A program made the translations under genes and the position numbers. From the NCBI RefSeq assembly GCF_900188425.1, contig NZ_FZON01000045.1, positions 1-43,666 on the forward strand: a DNA stretch of 43,666 bases. The letters are read 5' to 3'. The DNA is from Antarctobacter heliothermus (GTDB lineage Bacteria; Pseudomonadota; Alphaproteobacteria; Rhodobacterales; Rhodobacteraceae). The stretch's first letter is position 1. Each line of letters opens with the position of its first letter. Positions 23,669 to 31,419 of this stretch are shown here, piece after piece. Below the pieces are notes generated by a model. The model saw nothing but the letters and a program-made list of their open reading frames with translations, was not told the origin of the DNA and ran no database searches.

Positions 23669-24093
23669 CGCCGCGCAAACGCCTCCGGTTGCCCCCCCTG
23701 TCACGCGCCCCACTCGCCGCACTGGCGCTGATCTGGCCCTCCTCCGCGCTGGCAGAGGTCTGCAGCACCGAACGCCCCGGCTGGGACGGCACCCCGGCCA
23801 CCGCAATCAGCGAGGCGCTTTTCCTCGCCTCCTCCCTGCCCGCCGTGCTCCTGATCGTCGCCACCGCCCTTGCCCTGCGCTTTCGCAGCAAATGGGGCGG
23901 GCTGGCGGTGGTCAGCGGCTGGTCTATCCTGATCACTCTGCGGGTCTTTGGCACGGACCCCACCGGCACCCGGCAAAAGGCGACAATCGAGGGCTGTATC
24001 GGCTCGCCCACCTTGTTCATCGCCCTCGTCGCTGCGATATGTATAGCAACAATCCTGTACACCGCCCCGACAGAGCGGCGGTCCAACGACTAG
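23665..24093 (+). CDS. Membrane protein of unknown function between dnaX and ybaB
   Basis: A 142-residue protein that I do not recognise. The start overlaps the dnaX stop by four bases (ATGA), so it is translationally coupled to dnaX. Residues 1 to about 32 look like a signal peptide (MTPRKRLRLPPLSRAPLAALALIWPSSALAEV). Transmembrane segments are predicted at about 52-70 (FLASSLPAVLLIVATALAL), 78-93 (GLAVVSGWSILITLRV) and 117-133 (TLFIALVAAICIATILY). Two cysteines (EVCST near 34, EGCIG near 112) face the same side and could form a disulfide. The insertion of a membrane protein gene in the usually conserved dnaX-ybaB-recR order is a local feature. Confidence 0.75.
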   Translation: MTPRKRLRLPPLSRAPLAALALIWPSSALAEVCSTERPGWDGTPATAISEALFLASSLPAVLLIVATALALRFRSKWGGLAVVSGWSILITLRVFGTDPTGTRQKATIEGCIGSPTLFIALVAAICIATILYTAPTERRSND

Positions 24094-24103
24094 GAGACGA
24101 CAC

Positions 24104-24448
24104 ATGCTCAAGGGCCTCGGCGGGCTTGGCGATATGGCCAAGATGATGAAACAGGCGCAGGAAATGCAGTCCAAGATGGCCCAGATGCAAGAGGATCTGG
24201 CCAATATGACCGTCACCGGCGAATCCGGTGCCGGATTGGTCAAGGCCACCGCCACCGCCAAGGGCGAGCTGACCGGGCTGGAAATCGATCCCAGCATCTT
24301 TGTACCATCGGAGAAGGAAGTGGCAGAGGATCTGATCCTTGCCGCCATCAAGGACGCACAGGCCCGCGCCAGCGACCGCGCACAGGCCGAAATGCGCGCC
24401 CTGACCGAACAGATGGGCCTGCCCGCCGATATGAAACTGCCGTTCTGA
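24104..24448 (+). CDS. ybaB: YbaB/EbfC family nucleoid-associated protein
   Basis: A 114-residue protein of standard family length. The N-terminus MLKGLGGLGDMAKMMKQAQEMQSKM is the long coiled helix, followed by the beta region TVTGESGAGLVKATATAKGELTGLEIDPSIF and a C-terminal helix rich in Ala/Arg. YbaB dimers bind DNA with little sequence preference and are commonly encoded between dnaX and recR, as here. An AGGAG site lies 7 bases upstream of the start. The gene follows the membrane-protein stop by 10 bases and precedes the TraB/GumN gene by 3. Confidence 0.95.
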   Translation: MLKGLGGLGDMAKMMKQAQEMQSKMAQMQEDLANMTVTGESGAGLVKATATAKGELTGLEIDPSIFVPSEKEVAEDLILAAIKDAQARASDRAQAEMRALTEQMGLPADMKLPF

Positions 24449-24451
24449 TCC

Positions 24452-25519
24452 ATGGCACATCCGGTCCGGGGTTTTGCACGCGCAGGCCTTGCCTGCCTTG
24501 CCCTGATTTTCGCCGCTTCCGCTGCGCAGGCGCAGGACTGGGCCACGCGCGAGGTCTGCGAGCCGCCCCGGATCGCGGTCTTTGATGAGGTCTTTGCCCC
24601 CGAAGGCGCAGAGGAACTGGACCGCCGCGCCGCTCTGATCCCCAATGCGACGGGGCGGTTCTGGCGCGTCACCGCGCCCGGCGGCGGCACCTCCTACCTG
24701 TGGGGCACGATGCACAGCAGCCACCGCAGCGTGCTGGACCTGCCGGACACCGTTCTGGACGCGCTCAAGGGCGCATCCCGCGTGGCGCTGGAAATCGACC
24801 CCCGCTTTCCCGACCGCGAAAGCCACGACCGGTTCATGCAGGGCGCCGATGTCTACCGTCCGGCCCCATCGGGGTTTCGCTTTGCCGATCTTGGCCTGCC
24901 GGGGGACATCGAACACAACCTTGGCAATCGGCTGACATCGCTGGGCTGGCCGCGCACCGCGCTGGACCAGTTGAAATTCGGCACGCTTGCCGAATTGCTG
25001 CTGTATGATCCCTGCGAGGATTTCACCGGCGGCGTGCTGCCGACGCAGGACAGCTATCTCCAGACCCTGGCCCATATCCAGGGCATCCCGATCCTGCCGC
25101 TGGAACACCGCAACCGCCTGTCGAACAAGCTGAACACCCCCGGCAACGAGGACCTGGCCCGTGCGATCATCGGCACCTACGCCATCTACCTGTCCCCCGG
25201 TGCCACGCCAGAGGCACGTGCCACGGGTCTGGGTCTGTACCAGCAGGGGCGCGTCGGCGTGATGATGGCCTGGGACCGCGCCCAGATCAGCGCCGCCCTT
25301 GGCAACGAGGGGCCCGCGCTTTACGCCCGCATGACCGATTACCTTGTCGATGAACGAAACGTCGATTTCGTGAACGCCGCGCGGGATGCGCTGGAACAGG
25401 GCGGCCTGTTTGTCGCCGTCGGTAATTTTCACCTGCCCGGTGACAAGGGCATGATCGAACTGCTGCGCGCCGAGGGCTTCACGATCACCCGCATCGCCCT
25501 GCCGGGTGAGGCGCCCTGA
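24452..25519 (+). CDS. TraB/GumN family protein
   Basis: A 355-residue secreted or periplasmic protein. Residues 1 to about 27 form a signal peptide ([22 protein letters not shown]). The TraB/GumN domain begins near 70 with the conserved [21 protein letters not shown] and continues with [18 protein letters not shown]. Near the C-terminus [25 protein letters not shown] supplies the second conserved His-containing motif of the family. Members resemble TIKI-type metalloproteases, but bacterial functions are poorly known. The start lies 3 bases after ybaB, and the stop is directly followed by recR (1-base gap), so it is part of the dnaX-recR operon. Confidence 0.88.
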   Translation: MAHPVRGFARAGLACLALIFAASAAQAQDWATREVCEPPRIAVFDEVFAPEGAEELDRRAALIPNATGRFWRVTAPGGGTSYLWGTMHSSHRSVLDLPDTVLDALKGASRVALEIDPRFPDRESHDRFMQGADVYRPAPSGFRFADLGLPGDIEHNLGNRLTSLGWPRTALDQLKFGTLAELLLYDPCEDFTGGVLPTQDSYLQTLAHIQGIPILPLEHRNRLSNKLNTPGNEDLARAIIGTYAIYLSPGATPEARATGLGLYQQGRVGVMMAWDRAQISAALGNEGPALYARMTDYLVDERNVDFVNAARDALEQGGLFVAVGNFHLPGDKGMIELLRAEGFTITRIALPGEAP

Positions 25520-25520
25520 C

Positions 25521-26120
25521 ATGATCCGCAATTCCAGCCCCATCGACCGACTGATCGACCTCATGGCGCGCCTGCCCGGCCTTGGGCCACGCTCTGCCCG
25601 TCGTGCGGTGCTGCACCTGATCCGCAAGCGCGCCCACCTGCTGACTCCCCTTGCCGAAGCGATGACAGAGGTCGCCCAGACCGCGCGCGAATGCCTGAAC
25701 TGCGGCAATGTCGGCACCTCTGACATCTGCCCGATCTGCACCGATGAGGCGCGCGCAAACGGGTTGCTCTGCGTGGTCGAAGAGGTGGCGGATCTCTGGG
25801 CGATGGAACGCAGCGGCACCTTCAAGGGGCGCTATCACGTTCTGGGCGGCACCCTGTCGGCGCTGGACAATGTCGGCCCCGAGGATCTGCGCATCCCGCA
25901 ACTGCTGCGCCGGATCGGGGCCGAAAACGTGACAGAGGTCATCCTTGCGCTGAACGCCACCATCGACGGCCAGACCACCGCCCACTACATCGCCGACCAG
26001 CTGGAACCGCAGGGCATCGCGCTCAGCTCACTGGCGCAGGGCGTGCCCATCGGCGGAGAGCTGGACTACCTGGACGACGGCACCATCACCGCCGCACTGA
26101 ACGCCCGCAAGCGGCTGTAA
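25521..26120 (+). CDS. recR: Recombination mediator RecR
   Basis: A 199-residue protein, the normal RecR length. An N-terminal helix-hairpin-helix ([21 protein letters not shown]) is followed by a C4 zinc finger [16 protein letters not shown] at about 57-72. A Toprim domain starts [19 protein letters not shown] and ends with a C-terminal Walker-like region [22 protein letters not shown]. RecR acts with RecO and RecF to load RecA on gaps coated with SSB. The start at 25521 is chosen because conserved sequence begins [14 protein letters not shown]; the in-frame ATG at 25506 overlaps the TraB/GumN gene. It ends the operon and is convergent with the VOC gene 18 bases away. Confidence 0.96.
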   Translation: MIRNSSPIDRLIDLMARLPGLGPRSARRAVLHLIRKRAHLLTPLAEAMTEVAQTARECLNCGNVGTSDICPICTDEARANGLLCVVEEVADLWAMERSGTFKGRYHVLGGTLSALDNVGPEDLRIPQLLRRIGAENVTEVILALNATIDGQTTAHYIADQLEPQGIALSSLAQGVPIGGELDYLDDGTITAALNARKRL

Positions 26121-26138
26121 CCCGCGCTAACCATCCCG

Positions 26139-26543
26139 TCACGGCTCATTCGGATTGCTGGAGAACAGGGCGATCTTGTTGCCCTGCGGGTCGCGCAGAT
26201 AGCCAACAAAAAAACGCGGCCCATAAGCAGCCCGAAAACACGGCGCACCCTCATTGGTACCACCAGCGGCCAGTGCGGCGGAATGCAGGTCGCGCACCTG
26301 TTCCTGGCTGCGCGCCTCAAAGGCCACCATGGCCCCGTTGCCGGCCGAGGCCGGCCGCCCGTCAAAGGTTGGCTTGACGTAGAAATCCGGAAAAACCGGG
26401 GCTTGCCCCGATTGCACGGGCAATGCGTAACTCAGCCCCTCCGGCCCTTCTTTCAGGTCATAGCCTAGCGCGGGCAGGATCGCGGAGTAAAACCGCGTGG
26501 CGCGTCCGATGTCGTCCGCGCCAACTGTGACGTAGGCAATCAT
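26139..26543 (-). CDS. VOC (glyoxalase/bleomycin resistance) family protein
   Basis: A 134-residue single VOC module pair. It opens MIAYVTVGADDIGRATRFYSAILPALGYDLK, the standard first beta-alpha-beta unit, and closes RFFVGYLRDPQGNKIALFSSNP, the conserved second unit. Family proteins are small metal-dependent lyases, dioxygenases or binding proteins; this gives no single substrate. The usual metal ligands (His/Glu at strand starts) are only partly present: the first strand has T rather than His. It is probably a monocistronic gene, since the trcR terminator lies upstream. Convergent with recR. Confidence 0.9.
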   Translation of the reverse strand: MIAYVTVGADDIGRATRFYSAILPALGYDLKEGPEGLSYALPVQSGQAPVFPDFYVKPTFDGRPASAGNGAMVAFEARSQEQVRDLHSAALAAGGTNEGAPCFRAAYGPRFFVGYLRDPQGNKIALFSSNPNEP

Positions 26544-26692
26544 GCGTTCTGTGCCTTTCCGACATTCGACCTTGCAACCGTAGTTGCCGCTCTGTCGTAG
26601 GCCAACACGGGTCGCCGCTCAACAAACGACCCCGCGCAGGCCGCCAAAACCCACTGGGGCGCCCTTCGGAACAACGCCGCCCAGTCAGCCAC

Positions 26693-26725
26693 AAAAAAAC
26701 GCCCCCGCAGAACCTTGCGGAGGCG
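26693..26725 (-). terminator. Rho-independent terminator of trcR
   Basis: On the minus strand CGCCTCCGCA pairs with TGCGGGGGCG (one G-T wobble) around AGGTTC, followed directly by GT-free TTTTTTT (26699 to 26693). It begins about 45 bases after the trcR stop. This is the clearest intrinsic terminator in the window. Confidence 0.92.
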
Positions 26726-26770
26726 CTTGTCAAAGAAATGTTGCGATCATCACCCGCCAAGCGGCGCGGA

Positions 26771-27544
26771 TCAGGCTTTCTTGTCGTCGTCCTCGTCGTC
26801 TTCGTCGTCCTTGCCGCCTTCGGGCAGGTTGAAAAAGCTGTCGGCGTCCAGAAACTCGCTGTCGCTGCGGCGGTCTTCGTCGTCGTCCTCGCCACGCGGA
26901 TCGGACAGGCTGAAGGTTTCCAGACCCTCGATTGCCGACGGCAGACGCGGCTCCGGGTCCATCCCAAGGCTCTGCTCGGTCGAGACCAGCTTGCGGCGCT
27001 CATCGTCGGTCATCACCGCCTGCATCGCCTTGGCGGCCTTGGCCACGGCAGCATCCAGTTCGGACTGCTTGCACAGGCCCAGCGCCACCGGATCAATCGG
27101 CTGCATCGCCTGAATGTTCCAGTGTGTCCGCTCACGGATGGTCTGGATCGTCGGCTTGGTGGTGCCGACCAGCTTGGCGATCTGGCTGTCCGCCAGTTCG
27201 GGGTGGAATTTCACCAGCCACAGGATCGCGTTGGGACGGTCCTGCCGTTTCGACAACGGGGTATAGCGCGGGCCGCGCCGCTTGTCCTCATCCCGCGCCG
27301 CCGGGTTGTGCTTGACCTTCAGCCGATAGAACTGATCCTTCTCGGCCTTTTCGATCTCGGCCTGATCCAGCTGGTTGTTGGTGACCGGGTCAAAGCCCTT
27401 GACCCCCACAGCCACGTCGCCATCGGCGATGCCCTGAATTTCCAGCTCGTGAAACTCGGTGAAATCGGCGATCTGCTTAAAGGTCAGGGTGGTGTTGTCC
27501 ACCAGCCAAACGGCGGTCGCCTTGGGGTGCAGCAGCTTGGACAT
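26771..27544 (-). CDS. trcR: Cell cycle transcriptional regulator TrcR (DUF1013)
   Basis: A 257-residue protein of the DUF1013 family, found in alphaproteobacteria. It opens MSKLLHPKATAVWLVDNTTLTFKQIADFT, with a helix-turn-helix-like first domain (residues about 15-45). A second helix-turn-helix region follows: LADSQIAKLVGTTKPTIQTIRERTHWN near 118-145. The last 30 residues are almost entirely acidic (EGGKDDEDDEDDDKKA), an unstructured tail. It is linked to cell-cycle transcription in alphaproteobacteria. The start at 27544 follows GGAGATG and matches the conserved N-terminus; an in-frame ATG at 27616 is not favoured. A strong terminator follows, and it is divergent from the RNase T2 gene. Confidence 0.92.
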   Translation of the reverse strand: MSKLLHPKATAVWLVDNTTLTFKQIADFTEFHELEIQGIADGDVAVGVKGFDPVTNNQLDQAEIEKAEKDQFYRLKVKHNPAARDEDKRRGPRYTPLSKRQDRPNAILWLVKFHPELADSQIAKLVGTTKPTIQTIRERTHWNIQAMQPIDPVALGLCKQSELDAAVAKAAKAMQAVMTDDERRKLVSTEQSLGMDPEPRLPSAIEGLETFSLSDPRGEDDDEDRRSDSEFLDADSFFNLPEGGKDDEDDEDDDKKA

Positions 27545-27702
27545 CTCGTCATCATCTCCTTGGTCTTGCGGGCCGCGTCCATGCCTCTTGCCAGACCCAG
27601 GGCCAGTCGGGGCCAAGGGCGGCTCCGGCGGGCGGAGCGGGTTACCGTTGTCGGGGAACTCGGCGTCTATATAGTGACGCAGAGTCCAAAGGGGAAGTAA
27701 AA

Positions 27703-28338
27703 ATGCGTTTTCTGAGTGTTCTGGTGCTGGGGGCGGGTCTGATTGGCGGGATGTTGCGGGCCGACGGTGAGCGCGCCGGAGAGTTTGACTACTACGTCAT
27801 GGCGCTAAGCTGGTCGCCAAACTGGTGCGCGCTGGAGGGCGACGCCCGCGACGCCGACCAGTGCGACACCGATGCAGGATGGCTGCTGCACGGGCTCTGG
27901 CCGCAGTTTCACCGCGGCTGGCCGGCTTTCTGCCCGACGACCCAACGCGCGCCGTCACGTCGGATGACAGGCGAAATGACAGATGTCATGGGCTCCGGCG
28001 GGCTGGCGTGGCACCAGTGGAAGAAACACGGCGTCTGTTCGGGGCTGTCGGCCACCCAGTATTTTGACCTGTCGCGCGCGGCCTATGGTGCAGTCACGCG
28101 CCCGGACGCCTTTCGCAAGCTGGACAAGAGCGTCACCCTGCCCGCCGAGCTGGTCGAAGAGGCGTTCATCAAGGCCAACCCCACGCTGGAGCCGGACATG
28201 ATCACCATCACCTGTCAGGACGGCCATATCCAAGAGGTCCGCATCTGCCTGTCAAAGGGTCTGGAGCCGGTGCCTTGCGGTCAGGACGTGGTGCGTGACT
28301 GCAAGTTGACAAACGCCCGGTTTGAACCAATCCGGTAA
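27703..28338 (+). CDS. Secreted ribonuclease T2 family protein
   Basis: A 211-residue protein with an N-terminal export signal (RFLSVLVLGAGLIGGML). The two catalytic motifs of the RNase T2 family are intact: CAS-1 in WLLHGLWPQFHRGWP near residue 64 (His) and CAS-2 in WHQWKKHGVCSG near 105-116 (Glu/Lys position and second His). Several cysteines (NWCALEG, DQCDTDAG, VCSG, ITCQDG, EVRICLSK, PVPCGQ, RDCKL) fit disulfides of an exported enzyme. It would cut RNA outside the cytoplasm through a 2',3'-cyclic phosphate, the product class that the CpdB-type enzyme at 13762-15738 can open. A GGGGAA site lies upstream. The gene is divergent from trcR. Confidence 0.93.
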   Translation: MRFLSVLVLGAGLIGGMLRADGERAGEFDYYVMALSWSPNWCALEGDARDADQCDTDAGWLLHGLWPQFHRGWPAFCPTTQRAPSRRMTGEMTDVMGSGGLAWHQWKKHGVCSGLSATQYFDLSRAAYGAVTRPDAFRKLDKSVTLPAELVEEAFIKANPTLEPDMITITCQDGHIQEVRICLSKGLEPVPCGQDVVRDCKLTNARFEPIR

Positions 28339-28457
28339 CAAGTGGCGGGAAAATCAACAGGTTGCAGGCGCGGCGGGCGGTGGCCCGTGGCGTGTTCCGG
28401 TTGGCCCGCATCGCGGCCTCCCAAAGGCGCGCACCCGACGGCAGAGGCGTGCTGACC

Positions 28458-28472
28458 CATGTCAAAGACATG
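28458..28472. promoter_or_regulatory. 15-base palindrome upstream of the SH3-domain gene
   Basis: CATGTC-AAA-GACATG is a perfect inverted repeat with six-base arms, 80 bases before the start codon at 28553. Its position suits a regulator-binding site. No known consensus matches. The remainder of 28339-28552 shows no gene or RNA that I can support. Confidence 0.4.
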
Positions 28473-28552
28473 CGGCGGATTGAATGCGAATCTCCTGTGT
28501 GCGCCCATGCCCTGACCGGGACGACGCGCACCGTTTGACAAGGGAGAGAGAC

Positions 28553-28897
28553 ATGACACGCATTTTGGCCCTCGCCGCCGCTGCCCTTTTGGCCGTTGCC
28601 GCCCCGCAGGTTCAGGCCGGGGATTGCACCGGCTGGGTTGTGGGCGTGCGTCCGATCAGCCAGTACAACCACTATTCCGGCAACGGGTTTCTTGCGGTCC
28701 GCACCGGGCCAAGCTCCAACAACCAGCAAATCGGAGAGCTGTACCTGGGGGATGAGATCTCCGTCTGGAACCGCTCGGGCAGTTGGTATCAGGTGCAATG
28801 CATGACGGGGCGGTGTCAGAACCCGCTGTGGGGCGCCGCCAATCCCAATGGCTGGGTCTATGGCAAGTACCTCAATATCGGTGGCGTCTGTCCGTAA
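28553..28897 (+). CDS. Secreted SH3b-domain protein
   Basis: A 114-residue exported protein. Residues 1-22 form a signal peptide (MTRILALAAAALLAVAAPQVQA, cleavage AQ/A-G). The remainder is one bacterial SH3 domain with the usual start FLAVRTGPSSNNQQIGELYLGDEISVWNRSGSWYQVQC and end WGAANPNGWVYGKYLNIGG. Three or four cysteines (GDCTG, VQCMTGRCQNP, GVCP) could hold the domain together with disulfides. Bacterial SH3 domains often bind peptidoglycan or other periplasmic targets. The start at 28553 has GGGAGAGAG upstream and begins a proper signal peptide; an in-frame ATG at 28484 lies in the palindrome-bearing region. Confidence 0.85.
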   Translation: MTRILALAAAALLAVAAPQVQAGDCTGWVVGVRPISQYNHYSGNGFLAVRTGPSSNNQQIGELYLGDEISVWNRSGSWYQVQCMTGRCQNPLWGAANPNGWVYGKYLNIGGVCP

Positions 28898-28919
28898 ATC
28901 TGCCCCGCATCGGCACCGA

Positions 28920-29567
28920 TCAAAAGGTATAGCCGAATCGCCCGATGTCCTCGGCGCAGATCTCGGCGACAATCTCCTGGGTCGCGGAATCGTAGTAGCC
29001 CCGGTACTCTGCCGCCCGCTGTGATCGGTTTGCGTGCGGCAGATCCGGCGTGAACCCCAGATGCCGGGTCAGTGGCCCCATGTCCTGCTCAAGATGCTCC
29101 AGCCGCAGGAATTGCCCGTGTTCATGGCCCGCCGCGTCACGCATGTAGCGCGCATAGGGCCACGCCAGCAGCGTGGCCCGAGTATGTGCGTGCCGCACGA
29201 ACCCGGCAAACGCCTGCCCCTTTGCAAGGGTCACGGCCGGATGATCAAACCCCTGCGCGCGCAGCCAGTGGTAATAGCTGACCATCCGGTCCCACGGGTT
29301 GCGCACAAGGCAGAAACAGAACATCGCGCCGATTTCTTCCGGGGTCAGCGCCCCGTCCAGATCCGCCAATGCCGAATGTTTCCAGATCCGCCCGCGCGCT
29401 GTTTCGGCCAGCTTTGCCGCGCGCGCCTTGCGCCGCCGTGCCTTGGACGTGTCACCGATCAGGATGTCGTCACGATGCGCCCGCGCCTCCAGCGCCAGCG
29501 CCATCGAGGTGCCGCCGGTCTTGGGGATATGCACAAAGAGGAACCGGCGTCCGGGCGACAGGATCAT
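28920..29567 (-). CDS. Sulfotransferase family protein
   Basis: A 215-residue protein. The PAPS-binding 5'-phosphosulfate loop is FLFVHIPKTGGTSMALALE at about residues 9-27. The 3'-phosphate loop is FCLVRNPWDRMVSYYHWL near 86-102. It ends HANRSQRAAEYRGYYDSATQEIVAEICAEDIGRFGYTF, the sulfotransferase family 2 ending with the Y-x-D/Y pattern. It transfers a sulfo group from PAPS to a carbohydrate or other acceptor; bacterial members often act on polysaccharides or lipids. The acceptor is unknown. It is convergent with the SH3 gene (22-base gap) and divergent from the acyl-CoA synthetase gene, which places it alone. It is shorter than many family members, but the fold motifs are complete. Confidence 0.87.
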   Translation of the reverse strand: MILSPGRRFLFVHIPKTGGTSMALALEARAHRDDILIGDTSKARRRKARAAKLAETARGRIWKHSALADLDGALTPEEIGAMFCFCLVRNPWDRMVSYYHWLRAQGFDHPAVTLAKGQAFAGFVRHAHTRATLLAWPYARYMRDAAGHEHGQFLRLEHLEQDMGPLTRHLGFTPDLPHANRSQRAAEYRGYYDSATQEIVAEICAEDIGRFGYTF

Positions 29568-29676
29568 GACAGCAGCCTAGCGGCGGCTTGCGGCGAAATG
29601 AAACCCCTATGCGGGGCTTTTCTTGCGCCGCGCACTTGCGCATAGTCGCCACACTTGGCGCAAAAGGGAGCATCTC

Positions 29677-31305
29677 ATGGGTTGGCTGGCTGACGAAACC
29701 GGACTGGGCAAAACCACCGCGAATTACACGCCCCTGACACCTCTCAGCTTTTTGCGCCGCGCCGCCGGCATCTGGCCCGAACATCTGGCCGTGGTCTATG
29801 GCCCCCACCGCAAGACCTATGCCCAGTATTTCGAACGGGTGACGCGGCTGGCCTCTGCCCTCGCGCAGTCGGGCGTCATGCCCGGCGACGTGGTCGCCAC
29901 CATCCTGCCCAACATCCCCGCCCATGCAGAGGCGCATTTTGCCGTGCCCGCCTGTGGCGCGATCCTGAACGCGATCAACACCCGGCTGGATGTGACCACC
30001 GTGGCCTATATCCTTGACCACGGCGGCGCAAAACTCGTGCTCTGCGACCCGCAATTCCTGCCCGTGCTGGCAGAGGCACTGGACCTCATGGAGGGAGAGC
30101 CGCCCATGATCGTCGAGGTCGCCGACGACCACGCAGGCGTCCACGCCCACGGCCACTACACCAACTATGAGACCTTCATAGAAACCGGCGACCCCTATTT
30201 CCCCTGGATCATGCCGGAAGATGAGTGGGAGAGCATCGCCCTCAACTACACCTCCGGCACCACCGGGCGGCCCAAGGGCGTCGTCTATCACCACCGGGGG
30301 GCCTATCTGAACGCCATGGGCCAGATTGTCAGCTGGCGCATGACCCTGCACCCGAAATACCTGACCATCGTGCCGCTGTTCCACTGCAACGGCTGGTGCC
30401 ACACTTGGATGATGCCCGCATTGGGCGGCACGGTTGTCTGCTGCCGCGACACCACCGCACCTGCCATCTTTGACGCCATTGCCGATGAGGGCGCGACCCA
30501 TTTTGGCGGTGCGCCCATCGTGCTCAACATGCTGGTGAACGCCCCCGCCGACCAGAAACGCGACTTCGACCATGTGGTCGAGGTGTTCACCGCAGGCGCG
30601 CCCCCGGCCCCGGCGACGCTGGCGAAAATCGAACCCATGGGCTTTAACGTGACGCAGGTCTACGGCCTGACAGAGGTCTACGGCCCCGCCACCGAATGCA
30701 CATGGAAACCCGAATGGGAGCCGCTGCAGGGCGAAGAACGCGCCGCCATCAAGGCGCGTCAGGGCGTCGCCATGCCCTTTATGGAAGAGGTCGCCGTACA
30801 CGACGACGAGGGCCACGACATCCCCCGCGACGGAGGGATCAAGGGGGAAATCATGTTCCGGGGCAACGGCGTGATGAAAGGTTACTACAAGAACCCCAAG
30901 GCCACGACAGAGGCCTTTGCACGCGGCTATTTCCACTCTGGCGACATCGCGGTCCAGCATCCCGACGGCTACGTCCAGATCGCCGACCGTGCCAAGGACA
31001 TCATCATCTCGGGCGGCGAAAACATCTCCTCGGTCGAGGTCGAAAGCTGCCTGATGGGCCATGACGCGGTGCTGCTCTGCGCCGTCGTCGCCAAGCCGGA
31101 TGAGAAATGGGGAGAAGTGCCCTGCGCCTTTGTCGAGCTCAAGGACGGGCATAAGGCCACAGAGGCCGAAATGATCGCCTTTGCGCGGCAGCGGCTGGCC
31201 GGATTCAAGACGCCCAAGAAGGTGGTGTTCCAGGAATTGCCCAAGACCTCGACCGGCAAGATCCAGAAATTCGCCTTGCGCGAACAGGCCAAGCAGCTGG
31301 GCTGA
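29677..31305 (+). CDS. AMP-binding acyl-CoA synthetase
   Basis: A 542-residue adenylate-forming enzyme. Motifs in order: YTSGTTGRPKGVVYHH (P-loop, A3) near residue 192; GAPPAPATLAKIEPMGFNVTQVYGLTEVYGP (A5) near 309-337; YFHSGDIAVQHPDGYVQIADRAKDII (A7/A8) near 419-445; and KTSTGKIQKFALRE (A10, catalytic Lys) near 524-537. It couples a carboxylic acid to CoA through an acyl-AMP. The family includes medium-chain fatty acid and methylmercaptopropionate ligases; chain length or substrate cannot be assigned. The start at 29677 has AAGGGAG upstream and the conserved MGWLADETGLGKTTANY start. An in-frame ATG at 29623 is not supported. Confidence 0.92.
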   Translation: MGWLADETGLGKTTANYTPLTPLSFLRRAAGIWPEHLAVVYGPHRKTYAQYFERVTRLASALAQSGVMPGDVVATILPNIPAHAEAHFAVPACGAILNAINTRLDVTTVAYILDHGGAKLVLCDPQFLPVLAEALDLMEGEPPMIVEVADDHAGVHAHGHYTNYETFIETGDPYFPWIMPEDEWESIALNYTSGTTGRPKGVVYHHRGAYLNAMGQIVSWRMTLHPKYLTIVPLFHCNGWCHTWMMPALGGTVVCCRDTTAPAIFDAIADEGATHFGGAPIVLNMLVNAPADQKRDFDHVVEVFTAGAPPAPATLAKIEPMGFNVTQVYGLTEVYGPATECTWKPEWEPLQGEERAAIKARQGVAMPFMEEVAVHDDEGHDIPRDGGIKGEIMFRGNGVMKGYYKNPKATTEAFARGYFHSGDIAVQHPDGYVQIADRAKDIIISGGENISSVEVESCLMGHDAVLLCAVVAKPDEKWGEVPCAFVELKDGHKATEAEMIAFARQRLAGFKTPKKVVFQELPKTSTGKIQKFALREQAKQLG

Positions 31306-31419
31306 TGCAGGCGCGGCGGGACACGGGTAGGACGGCCTCCGTCAGGGGGACGCGCGCTCGATTGCCCCGCCCTGCCCCGCATGATAGCGTTGCCAAAATG
31401 CGAGGCAGAGCAGCCCCCG

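Noticed and set aside
29470-31152. 560-codon minus-strand open frame opposite the acyl-CoA synthetase
   Set aside because: Antisense shadow of a gene with all adenylation motifs; no homology signal of its own.
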